The position numbers and the translations under genes were made by a program. The notes beneath the pieces were generated by a model. The model searched no databases and was not told where the DNA came from. It was given only the letters and a program-made list of their open reading frames with translations. From NCBI GenBank assembly GCA_021401465.1, contig JADDMT010000003.1, forward strand, positions 248,001-312,000: a stretch of 64,000 nt of DNA, given 5' to 3'. Position 1 is the first letter of the stretch. Every line of letters begins with the position of its first letter. This document shows, one piece after another, positions 43,483-53,868 of this stretch. This DNA is from Teratosphaeria epicoccoides (Eukaryota > Ascomycota > Dothideomycetes > Mycosphaerellales > Teratosphaeriaceae).

Positions 43483-43982
43483 TTAGTCACCGCCACCAAC
43501 AGCGCGGGCTGTAGACATACGTCAGTATAGCAATTCGCGTACTTTGTACCGTATAGACTCACTGTAGATGTTCCCGCTGTTGTGCGCCACAACCTTCTTG
43601 ATGGTACCCTTCTCCTCCAAATCGTTCAAAGCTTTTCGCGCAAGCGAGCCGTTAATCTTAAGTCTGTCGACGAGGACAGCGACGGTAATGAGACGGTAGG
43701 ACTGGACATCCTTCGCGAGCTTCTCGGCGGTCTGCTTGTCGAGGACGACGGCGTGCTGGGCCTTGTCCTTCACTGTTCACACATGTCCATATCAGCCAGC
43801 GCTCCACGTGAAAGCGTGCAGTGATGGGTTTGAGGTGCATTGATATCGAGGGGGATGGAAAAGCCGTACCCTTGCCCTTGGACCATTTCTTCTTTTGCTT
43901 CTTGCCACCAGTTGCTGAGGGCGCCTGCTGCCCGTTAGTATTCTGTCCGCTTCCTCCTGCGTGTACCGACGGTCCATACCAT
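43483..43982 (-). CDS. rps25: 40S ribosomal protein S25 (eS25), first exon is the ATG alone
   Basis: Four minus-strand exons, 43982-43980, 43924-43870, 43772-43563 and 43508-43483, encode 97 aa. Exon 1 is exactly the start codon, followed by gtatgg and, 55 bases on, a perfect tactaac branch point and gcagcag acceptor. The protein then reads APSATGGKKQKKKWSKGK, VKDKAQHAVVLDKQTAEKLA, RLKINGSLARKALNDLEEKG and ends SGNIYTRAVGGGD, the eS25 signature. eS25 sits in the 40S head and contacts tRNA and IRES elements. The gene shares a 227-base divergent promoter region with ARL3. Confidence 0.95.
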
Positions 43983-44209
43983 ATTGTCCAATGTGTGGTG
44001 GATGTCGACGCAGCCGTTGTTCTTCGGGGTGTCCTACAGCTTTCCGCAAGTGCGCTTCCTCGCCAAGCCAAGCGGGGTGGGTGACTGAGGCACCGACCAC
44101 ATCAACATCACAGTTCGGGACAACCTTGCAACATTGCGACAGTGCACTACATGTATGGTCTACCTGACAGCCTGACCATGCCAACTGGCCCCCAACATAG
44201 CTGACGAGG
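43983..44209. promoter_or_regulatory. divergent promoter, eS25 / ARL3
   Basis: These 227 bases lie between the start codons of eS25 (-) and the ARL3-like gene (+). Both promoters must be here. No specific element is recognised. Confidence 0.4.
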
Positions 44210-44872
44210 ATGTATCACCTCGTCAAGTCAATATATTTGCATGCGACGAGGAAAGAGGAATATTCTGTTCTTGTTCTTGGTCTCGATAATGCCGGCAAGA
44301 CGACGCTGCTGGAGCAGATCAAGGCCATCTACAGCCCTGATGCCGAGCATCCGCACCTGAAAACTGTGCCAACAGTCGGTCAGAACGTGTCAATCGTGGA
44401 TTTGCCGGACTGCTACCTCAGAATATGGGACGTGGGCGGCCAGCACAGCTTGAGAGGACTCTGGCAAAGCTACTACAGCAGCGCCCATGCCATTGTTTTT
44501 GTTATAGACAGCACGGATGTGGGTGATGCAGATATTGAGAGATTGTCCAAAGGTCCACAAGAAGGTGGGATGGAAGGCAGACTCGGAGAATGCAAGCTGG
44601 TCCTGGAAGACGTGCTGCAAAACGAGGAGACCGAGGGTGTGCCAGTGCTAGTCCTCGCCAACAAGCAGGATTGTGAGGACTGCGTGGAGGTCGTCAGAAT
44701 CAAAGAGGGTCTGGTGAGGAAGGTTTTCGAGGGCGAGAAGGGGCAAAATGTGAGGGACAGTCGCGTCTTGCCGTTGAGTGCGCTGACTGGCACTGGGGTG
44801 AAGGAGGCCGTGGAGTGGTTATGCAGTAGGGTGAAATGGAATAAGGAGGCCAGGGCACCTGCGATGAGATGA
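44210..44872 (+). CDS. arl3: ARF-like GTPase ARL3/ARFRP1
   Basis: This is a single exon of 220 aa. G boxes: G1 GLDNAGKT (24-31), switch 1 around TVPTVGQN (52-59), G3 WDVGGQ (73-78), G4 NKQD (151-154) and an SALTG box near 190. The start MYHLVKSIYLHATRKEEYSV matches ARFRP1/Arl3p. Unlike classic ARF proteins it lacks Gly2, so it is not myristoylated; Met-Tyr fits an N-acetylated start, as known for Arl3p. The protein acts at the trans-Golgi, where Sys1 recruits the acetylated form and Arl1 is activated downstream. A Gly/Glu-rich insert (about residues 113-127) between G3 and G4 makes it longer than 200 aa. Confidence 0.93.
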   Translation: MYHLVKSIYLHATRKEEYSVLVLGLDNAGKTTLLEQIKAIYSPDAEHPHLKTVPTVGQNVSIVDLPDCYLRIWDVGGQHSLRGLWQSYYSSAHAIVFVIDSTDVGDADIERLSKGPQEGGMEGRLGECKLVLEDVLQNEETEGVPVLVLANKQDCEDCVEVVRIKEGLVRKVFEGEKGQNVRDSRVLPLSALTGTGVKEAVEWLCSRVKWNKEARAPAMR

Positions 44873-45341
44873 AATGGGTTTGGAGAACTGGCCTAGATCA
44901 TCTTTTCGCGGTCACGAGCACCGACGTTGCGCGAGCCACATCACTGGTACGACTAGCCGGATTCACGGCGTCTTCTTGGGCTGTGATCAAGACCCACCTG
45001 CTCGATCGGACGAGCTGACGTGCGAGTCAATCATCTCTCGCATGTTTTCCCTGGCGTGCCAGGGAAAACTTCAAATCACGGACGAAGATAAAAGACGAAC
45101 CCAGTTGTGTTTTGAAGCTTGCGATACTTGCTTCATATCTTGTAAGTGGAGGTAGCGATAGAACCCGTGGTGCACTGGACTACACGTTTCTCGTGCCCTG
45201 CTCTCGCCTTTGACCCTACCAAGTAGTATGCCAGACCAAAGGCCGCGCAATCACCTGGAACACTGGACGCCATGAAAACCGTCTTCTGAAGGATTACACA
45301 ACGCAGTCAGCGTCAGTACAATAACACGATTGCCACATAGA
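44873..45341. other. convergent intergenic stretch with a strong hairpin
   Basis: It lies between the 3' ends of ARL3 (+) and the hypothetical gene at 45342 (-). It holds the inverted repeat at 45044-45069, listed separately. A 93-codon ORF at 44874-45155 has no protein-like features. Confidence 0.5.
45044..45069. repeat. perfect inverted repeat (hairpin)
   Basis: The arms GTTTTCCCTGG and CCAGGGAAAAC match over all 11 bases around a 4-base loop, whose outer bases C and G also pair. It lies in a convergent gap, where it could act at the 3' end of transcripts from either side. Its role is unknown. Confidence 0.75.
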
Positions 45342-46304
45342 TCAACCTCGTGGCCTTCTCGGCCTAAGTATGCCTTTCCGGGATGCGAGTGTAATGGTCG
45401 AGGCTAGCGGATAGAGGAAAGTCGATGCGCGTGAATCTGGTCGCTCAACATCGCCGTCAACCACGCCGTTGGGGAGCTCATGCCATGTTGCTGGACCCTC
45501 GTATTCATCTTCGTCAACGGCATCCGTGTCGCGAAATCGGTTGTCTGGCGGACTCCGAGGCCGTATTGCACCTACATCGCGTCGAGAGAAGTTGAGCGAG
45601 GTACGGAAAGAGGTATTGCCCTGCCGGCTCTCTGATGCCTGTCTTGGAGTGCGGGAGGGCGTTGGGGGTGTGGAAAGGGTGCTTGGCGTCTCAAAATGAC
45701 CCTCGTCGTCGAGGTCGAAGATAGTCGTCGCAACGGATGATGGCGATGATGGGGGCTCAAATTCCTGGACTTTACTATCCCTTGCCAACTGCATGGCGAG
45801 TCAGTAAGTCGCTGAATCGTGCACAGCGCGAGCGTATTGCCTTACCTGACTGCCAACGCTGACCACTGTCACGCTACCTCTCTTCACCTTGGTCACCTCT
45901 ATCGCTTTCACTATTGCGCTGACGCTGACGACGTATTTATTGCATGTATCCAGCAGCTCGCGTACTGATTGACTTTGGCGTACAGCTGTCGAACAATCGA
46001 GCGCGCGGGTGTTGACCGCCTCATTCAAGTAGTCCAGCATTGCTTGATGAACTACCAGCACTTTCTGTTGAAGCTCCAGGGCATACCGCCATAAGACCGC
46101 TGATGCAATTTCTGTCGATGTAATCATAGACGCAAAATATTGGAGACAGTCCAGAGTTGACACATACGACTTCAACAGCTCATGATAGACGTCGAAGTCG
46201 ACAGTAGATTTAATGGTCGGCGAGAAATGAAACGTCGGCTGATAGGTGAGAGGAGGGTCGGGCACGCGCGACTGTGGAAGCATAGATCTTGCTCCATTCT
46301 CCAT
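45342..46304 (-). CDS. conserved hypothetical protein, helical N-half and disordered C-half
   Basis: Minus-strand exons 46304-45846 and 45788-45342 encode 301 aa; the phase-0 intron is gtaagg..tgcag. The start MENGARSMLPQ is the first ATG in the frame. The frame stays open upstream to a GTG at 46421, so another exon is possible. Residues about 30-150 look like a helical bundle: VYHELLKSYVSTLDCLQYFA, LWRYALELQQKVLVVHQAML and SVRELLDTCNKYVVSVSAIV. The C-terminal half is Ser/Pro/Arg-rich and disordered (PSTLSTPPTPSRTPRQ), ending RKGILRPRRPRG. I do not recognise the family. Confidence 0.72.
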
Positions 46305-48227
46305 AGCGTTTGGTGTTCCAAGTCGGCGACAGTCTGATTTCGACAGAGGCACGAGACGTGTTGTCCACAGATCCGGACGTGGCAGACTTATACCATCCAA
46401 ACAACCGACGGGCACGTTCACAACGCTTCAAGCCCTCTACCTGCCACCGAGAACGATACGGCAGCCTTGCCGTCCCACGAATGGCCGGAACACAAGCAAC
46501 CTTCAAGCGTTGTGCGGTTCACCATTGTGAAATATGCATCGTCTGGGCAAGGCTAGGACTGCCATCCTTTGGTACTCGGCAGACAATCTTTGGTTCTGGA
46601 GCTGGCCTACGATGTCTACCATGATCTTGACCAAACGCAGTCAGAAACGACTGTGCAGTCAATAATGCTAGGCCAAAAGTCCGTGACTTTCAAACCAGCC
46701 ATTCACCTTTGATACCACGTGAGGCAGTCTGAGAGCATCAGCACGTAGGTCAAGGCTGAAGCACGGAAGCTGGGTGACGTGTGCCACTACGGAGCTCAAC
46801 TCCGACGTAACGCTGTAGAAACCTGGAACCAGGCGCCACAAGACGCACTCGAGGATCATACCTCCTCATGTTGACGCTGGTCCACTGTCGTACCCATTCC
46901 GATGCTCTTTCCAGCCAAACTTGACAGGTCATGATCTCGAAGAAATCCTTCGACCCTAGCAACGGCCTCCAAGTCTCGCTAGCAGTTGGAAGCTTATGGA
47001 CGCGACGAACGAGATGCAAGCCCAGCCTTGTCAGCTCGGCTCGTGGCACCGTTGCACGGCCGACGCTTCAACGCCTGATCGAGCATGGGTGATGTTGTGT
47101 TCGAGTGGGTTATAGCGATTGAAGTATGATTGTGTCGTTCACTCGATCGGCGAACCCTCGTCACAAGTAGAATGCGCGCAATGCGTGTGTCTCTCCACGC
47201 GGCCACTCTAATCATGGGCATGAACTCCTCAGGCGGTGATACTGGTCGTTCAGCTTCAATCGTGATCGTCATGCATTTTATCCGGCACGCTAAGGTCTCA
47301 TCGGATCCTTCTCCGGTGTGGCTGCCTCTGGTCCTGCCTTTGAACGAGATCCGCACGTCGGTGACCGTTGTCAGATGGCTGAAGCGAACTCATCCACTTG
47401 GTTCAATATCTATAATCGCTTATTATAGATCTGGAACCTGACGGCAAGTAGGAAGTGGCGATGTTGCGGAGGCAGAGCGCCCTCGTGCTGGCAGCATTTC
47501 ACCTACCTCTGACCCAAACAATCACCTAGAGTGACTCATTGAGGCTGTCGAGCCACTGATTCTCAAGCAAAGCCTGTGACAGGTGAGTGAACAGGCCGAA
47601 TACGCAAGCAATCCACTTCTTGCTAGCCGGATGGTCTCCAATACTCCGCTAGGCACTCATCATTATCAATCATCACCCGATAGCGATCCCATCAGTCAAC
47701 AGCTGGATTGGTCGACAGTTTCTACTGCTGGTTGATAGGTCGGCTTTCTGTTAAAACAATCGACTCGACTTACGATGCTGTTGAATGCTTGCAATGCTTG
47801 AACTCCAACATTATTGTGTTGACGCTTGCTTATCAATGTCGACTGGTCGATTGACTGATAATGGAGTCACTGCCATGTGATCGGCTGACTAGTCGTCGGA
47901 GTCAGATACTGGGGTTTGCAGGGTCTGCAGTCTACACAGCTCGGAACGTGGCTGGGTGGTTCGTGAGACAGGACCAAGAGACCCTTACACTCCCAACAAT
48001 TAGGCATTGACGAAGCAATGCGACAAGATGCGGACAATTTCCTGTTCCTGACAAGCGCCCAAGATCTTGCCGGAGAGCGAAAGCTGCATGGTGACCGAGA
48101 GAATGCCCCGCGCCCCCACCATCGTCACATCGATCCCTAAAAACAATTTCCAGCCATCATTTGCTTGGACCTAACAACTGATCTGCCCTGGTAAAGATCA
48201 CTAGAACAGAGACACAACCGCTTGATC
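46305..48227. other. 1.9-kb stretch with a possible gene remnant and a dispersed repeat copy
   Basis: On the minus strand, two overlapping frames at 46668-46859 and 46750-47049 each have protein-like runs (FFEIMTCQVWLERASEWVRQ; TSELSSVVAHVTQLPCFSLD). They could be parts of one spliced or broken gene, but I could not build a convincing model. The repeat copy at 47690-47859 is listed separately. The right end is the promoter of adenosine kinase. Confidence 0.4.
47690..47859. repeat. degenerate dispersed repeat, copy B
   Basis: It carries the same ordered blocks as copy A at 33201-33343: CATCAGTCAAC (47690), GCTTGCAATG (47787), GTTGAC (47818) and TTGACTGAT (47851). Spacing between blocks is 97, 31 and 33 bases here against 80, 28 and 26 in copy A, so the copies differ by small insertions and deletions. 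Confidence 0.55.
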
Positions 48228-49690
48228 ATGTCCGGGAGCGGCCAATACGAGCTCCTCTGCCTCGAGAATCCTCTGTTGGACATCCAAGCTCCGGGGTCAG
48301 TTCTCCTAGCTGCAGAGATGCCATGGCTTTGACCGCAGGGCGAAGCAACATACGCGCAGCGAAGATGCGTGATGGGTCAGACAGCAGCAGTCTGCGCTGC
48401 CGCCGAAGCCTGGGCCGATCACTCTATGTCTGGCGAGACAATAGTCCTGCGGTCATAGCTTGAGCGGCTCCGTGGACAACAGCCATGGCATATTGCAACG
48501 AGTGCAATTTCCTTGATTCAGTGGTGGACTGACGGCTTTCCAGGGATGAGGCTCTCCTCCAGAAGTATGGCCTGAAGGCCAATGATGCGATCCTTGCGGA
48601 AGAGAAGCATGCAGGCCTATACGAGGAGTTGATGGCGAAGGATGCAAAGCTGCTTGCCGGTGGTGCAGCTCAGAACACTGCCAGAGGCGCTCAAGTAAGC
48701 AAGTGTGCCCACGGTAGGCAATGACTGTTCTTTGGTGCTGATTTCGCCTAGTATCTTCTCCAACCAGACTCCGTCATCTTCTTCGGCTGTGTTGGCAAGG
48801 ACAAGAACGCCGAAATTCTGCAGGATGCGAACAAACAGGTTGGCCTACAGGTTCGCTATCGTTATGATGAAGCACAGCCCACAGGCAAGTGTGGTGTAGT
48901 CATCACGGGCCATAACCGAAGCATGTGCACCGACCTTGCCGCCGCAAATCACTACAAGCTTGATCATCTCAAGGAGCATTGGGACATCGTCGAGAATAGC
49001 AAGAGATTCTTCGTCGGTGGGTTCCACTTGACTGTCTGTGTGCCAGCCATCATGGCTCTTGCCGAGGAGGCTGCTGCGAAGGACAAGGTGAGCTATCCTG
49101 TGCTGCCCGAAACATTGGATTCCTATGCGCTGACACCCTTTAGCCATTTGCCCTGTCGCTTAACGCTCCGTTCATCCCACAATTCTTCAAAGAGCCGCTC
49201 GATCAGACTTCTCCCTACTGGGACTACATCGTCGGCAACGAGACTGAGGCTCAAGCGTACGCAGATTCGCACGAATTAGACACCCACGACATTCCCACCA
49301 TTGCCAAACATCTCGCAAACCTGCCGAAGAAGAATACCAAGCGCAAGCGGACGGCAATCGTGACACAAGGCACTGAGCCAACCATTGTGGCCATTCAAGG
49401 CGAAGATGATGTGAGGAGCTTCCCGGTGCATCCTATTGGCAAAGAGGAGATCGTGGACACGACCGGTGCGGGCGACGCATTTGCAGGCGGATTCTTCGCC
49501 GGTGTCGCAAAAGGCGAGAAGCTGGAAACGTGTGTCGATATGGGTCAATGGCTGGCCGCGCAGAGCTTAAAAGAGCTCGGTCCATCGTCCGTATCCCCCT
49601 TTCCCCTTCCAGGATGCTGCAGCTGACATGTAGCTTATTTAATGTCTCAGGTACCCGTTCCCGAAGAAGGCACATGCTGCTTCGTCCTAA
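48228..49690 (+). CDS. ado1: adenosine kinase
   Basis: Five exons, 48228-48295, 48544-48694, 48752-49087, 49144-49586 and 49651-49690, encode 345 aa, the usual length. The first intron is 248 bases, long for this window; the last exon codes only for YPFPKKAHAASS. The PfkB fold is clear: CLENPLLDIQA at the start, GGAAQNTARGAQ (substrate-binding Gly-rich motif), FFGCVGKD, and signature 2 DTTGAGDAFAGGF near 290-302 with the catalytic Asp. The enzyme converts adenosine plus ATP to AMP plus ADP in the cytosol. It salvages purines and clears adenosine released from S-adenosylhomocysteine, so it supports methylation. Confidence 0.95.
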
Positions 49691-52538
49691 AACCTTTTGT
49701 GCAAAAAAAAGGGGACAGCCGCCTATCTGAAGCCCACGCCTGCTCGCAGATGCTGTTTCAACAACCGGTCTGGTCGAAGGTAACCACACCAAAGCATCGC
49801 CCACGATGTCACCTGCAGATTGTACAGCAGCCGTGACCGTTTCTCAAAGCCAGACTGTCATGCACATTATTAGCTTTCAACGGCGCAGCTAGGTTCGCGA
49901 CCAAAATCTTATCCAAAGCAACGGATAAAGCATGACATACAAGTGCTTGGCAAAGTCATTCGGGTGTTCTGGACAAGCGTGATACTGAGGTCGAGCCCGC
50001 GTAGAGTTGAATTGCTCGTGTCCATACTCCGCTTTCACAAATTAGCTCTGCTTGGGGTCAGGTAATGGCTTTGCTGGGTATCGTGGTCTGTCACACGTCA
50101 ACGTTGAGTGATCAATCGTACAGAGTTGCGCGAGTAGCAGGTGTCAAGACTCGTGCAGCACAAGTGTGGGTTGAAGCCGTCAGGCCGCGTGCGAGCATGC
50201 GAGCATGGTCCTTGCCGGTGCTCGCGACTTACCCGGACGTCGGTTTCTAGAAGCCATCCTGGAAGCACCTACTTTGTCGTCGTCACCTCGCCGTTGTGTC
50301 GGGCCCTTTCGTCACATGCTCGACCTGTCTATACAGACAGACTCTCATCTTCCATAGTCTTGAACAGTGTTGGCAGGCGCTGGCTATCGCGATCCGGGAT
50401 ATCCTAGTCAACAGACCTGCGAGCGGAACGTCTCGGATGCCCATCATCGCTCGCAGTCCTCGATGCCTCGTGATGTCCGATGTTGCGCGCTTCACAGGCC
50501 TCGCTTGCGAGAGGCACGATCGGCGTGGGCCAACGTCGATCAAGTCACAAGCGCGCAAGCCACCGTTAGAAATCGAGCGCGGAGGACCAGAGCGTTAGCT
50601 TCCTGTAGCGCTCAACGTCGCTATACGGTCTGTTGTGATGCTAGTCTCAGAACAAGAGTTCAATACAAACAGTGCCCCTCGACACGGCTACGGTGGCGCT
50701 GTCTCATTCTGATGTCGATAAAAGCTTCATCAAGAGGTCGCATTTCGATGATGATGTGTTAATCTCTCCTCACCAGTGTTTGGGCTGCAAGTAGGCCTGG
50801 CCTGGTTCCGAACACGAAATTGCACGCATGGCCGCAGGGCCGTAAGGCTGAGGCGACATTATTGTATGTCAACGCTGCAGGAAATCATGTTGCTAAGCGC
50901 GCACCGTCGTCATAAATTGCTGAGTCGTAGTACAGAGCAGGACCTTGGAAGTGCTCCTCACCGGGTCCTATAATGCGACCTGCGTCTGCTGATGACCACT
51001 ACGTTTGATGCGAGGCACCGCCAGTGCGCGTACGTCGACAAGGGATCCCAGCCCGAGCTGCAGACCGTTGCATGCAGGTACCAGGTTGATTGGGTTTGTA
51101 GAGCTGCTGCGAATTGTTTCTGCATCGTACTCCCCTCTTCCCGGCTTCACACATGCTGTCTCGAACATGCCGCACTGCAGACGTTCGCAGATCTCCCTGG
51201 TTGTCATACAGTATCTTCCGAACCAGACTCGTCATGCCTGACGAGCGTGCAGAACCAGTTGCGCTGACATAGAGTAGCAAGAGACTGCGCGCTCGTATAC
51301 GCCACCGCCCCCGCTAATGAACCTTCAGGTTGCAATTTCAACGTTCAGTCTGGATCCTGCGGCGCCCGCCAGCCCGCATCCCCCTTGATGCCAGGACGAA
51401 TGTTCGTGCCCAAGCAGCGCAGCACAGAGATCGATCCGTCATGCGGCGACCTGGCAGCATGCGCCTCCTCATGCCAATGCTCTATGGCCCAAAGACTACT
51501 AGCGTATCACAAAGTTATGGCATGCAGAATAATCGTGCTGTCTTCCTTGACACAGATGGGCTGGGCCGCCAATCACCTGCCCTCTCTCAGGCCGACGCCT
51601 CCTACCCTTTGACCCGTCACCGTTCGGACCTGAAACGGCAGCTCGACCCTCCCGGTGCGCTGTAGAGTTGACCGGACTAGTGCCCGCCACGGTCGTGTGA
51701 GCGTTGACGTTGCCGGAGAACTTGGAAGGCAGCGAAGACGAATAATGCACTTATCCTACCGCGCTGCCCGTCAGCCTCACTCGGCGACTCGACCAAGATG
51801 CACCACCGATACCGTCTATTGATCCGGCCCATCAGACTTTCACGCCTTGCATTTCTAAGTCCCGAGCAAGGGCAGGCCATTCTCACGTCTCGGCACGACA
51901 ACCCTTGTGCCGCCGTCGACCGAGCAGCAGAGAGTTCTTGCTCCGACCCCACTTGACGAGAAACACTCGACCATTCCACTTCCGTCACTGTTTGAGCACT
52001 GTTGTTGCTGCGACCACCAAGTCAGACGAATCTCTTCCTAATCTCGGCTGCTGCAGCACTGTCCGCTCCTTTGCAACGTTCACTCAGCCTTATCTTGGGA
52101 TCGATCGCATCAATCGCCACGTTTACGCAAGTCCATCCGACGGACTTCTGACACTCTTGCCCATATGGTGAAGCGGCGATCATTCGCTTTGCCCGCGACT
52201 GCTAACGGGACGACAACGCTCGAAGGCAACGGCTGGCGCGCACGAGCTCAACGACGCGCTAACCTTGAAATCGATATATTCGACCTCTGGTGTTGACGTT
52301 GGACTCTAACCTCGCCGCACCGCGGCAGCCTCTTGAACTGCTTACTGTGCGAAGCTGGTTCCATCACAGCGACTCACGTCTAATTCAGCATTCGACGGAT
52401 CTGAGCTCACCGCGAATCTCCAACGTCGCACAAGCAGGAAAGCTGGCGGAGGTCTATGCGAGTCCGCCAATCTCGCCCTGGGCGACGGTCATCGGCAGGA
52501 ACGACCTGCCAAAACACCTGTGGAAACCCCACTCTGGG
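49691..52538. other. 2.8-kb stretch without a supported gene
   Basis: This is the longest gene-free stretch in the window. Many short ORFs on both strands overlap each other and none shows a domain or protein-like run. The right part, from about 51900, is probably the long leader of the next gene. A short A/G run (AAAAAAAAGGGG) is at 49705-49716. I see no RNA gene. Confidence 0.5.
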
Positions 52539-53868
52539 ATGGAAGGGCATGACCCCTCAACCCAACGACAGTATGCGCCGAACACCTATGCGGCGCAGCA
52601 AAACCAGCAAGCAACAGCTCAAGTCCCAAGTCAATACGGATCCTCGGGGTCAACAGAGCGCTTCCGCCATTCGTCCTACCTGCAGCAGTCGCCAACAGCA
52701 CCTTCTCCGCTGGCAAGAGCTGGAAGCGACGGTCAGTTGTATGGCTTCCAGCAGGGAGCCTATGCATCCATGCCCATGCAGCAAAGCTCAATGCAATATG
52801 CGCAAGGCGTTCAGCAGACGCACGAGGGGACGCGACAAACGCACCAAAATCCCTACCAGCAGTATAGCACCAGCTCGATGTATGGCATGGCTGGTGTACA
52901 GACGCCGCAACAGCAGCAAACTAGTCAGACCGGTCATGAGTCGCTCGGGCAGTATAGGCAGAGGCCAAGCAGTCACTCCGAGACACTTGCAAGCGGGTTC
53001 GGGGTGCCCCAGGCCTCGTACTACCTTGCAGGCCAGAATGTCCCCACTAGTGCCGCGCCTGGCTCCGATCTTACGGGTCAATTGTCTGCTTCATATACTC
53101 CCGCGGCCGGCTACCAGCAGGCCGCGGCTTCTGCGCAACAAACTTATCCCAGCACCATGATCGATCCGACTGCCGCCGGTGCATACGCTGCATATGCCCA
53201 GCAATCGCAGTATGGCAACTCGCAGTCGACTTCATCGGTCGACCAAGCTTTCAGCGAATACCAGCAGCGAGTGCGCAGCATATTTACAATGGTTAGAGAA
53301 GGCACGTTGCGAGATATCGGCAGCCACCTCCTCCAGATCTCACAGTATTTGTTGGGCAACGCAGAAGCGCTTGGTAAGTCGAATCGATGTTCCGGTCATA
53401 AGTGAAGCGCTCTGATATACTAAATAGTGTACCTAGGCTTGACTCGCGACGACGACGCCCTTCACGACGAGCGGATCCGGCTCTGGGACGAATTCAATCG
53501 AGCGTGGCTTGCGACGCTCCAACGACAACATGATCTGACAGAGGAAATGCTACAAACACAACAACAATTGCGCGAACCGCAGACGATCATGAGTCAGCAA
53601 GCGTTGGAGCACCTGTCTAGGGAGCTGGTCCGGCTGTGCGACAGCGTCGAGCGCCATGGTCTGGTGGATTATCAGATGGGTGTATCAGAGGAGGAGATTA
53701 CTGACCGTAAGGACTACCTACTTCTTTGTAGCAGACATGCAACTGACTGGATCTCCCACAGTCATCATCCGCTGCCTCAATCTGATTGACCCTGCCGGTG
53801 CAGCCGAGCGGAGTTCAGAATCGAATGCGAATGCCGAGTCCTCCGCCGGTGCGTCGCGAAGCCGATAG
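52539..53868 (+). CDS. conserved Gln-rich protein of unknown function
   Basis: Exons 52539-53373, 53428-53706 and 53762-53868 encode 406 aa; the introns are gtaagt..aatag and gtaagg..cacag, both with matching phase. The start MEGHDPSTQRQ is the first ATG; the frame is open upstream to a GTG at 52290, so an earlier exon is possible. The first 250 residues are Gln/Ser/Tyr-rich and disordered. The C-terminal 150 residues are helical and look conserved: DQAFSEYQQRVRSIFTMVRE, YLGLTRDDDALHDERIRLWD, EFNRAWLATLQRQ and LVDYQMGVSEEEI. I have seen the WxEFNRAWL..Q and GLVDYQMGV-EEEI pattern in uncharacterised ascomycete proteins. The Q-rich half hints at a transcription or RNA role, which is inference only. 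Confidence 0.82.

Noticed and set aside
49691..52160. many overlapping ORFs of 60-130 codons in a 2.5-kb gap
   Set aside because: They overlap on both strands, show no splice-linked partners and no protein-like runs. Treated as chance ORFs.
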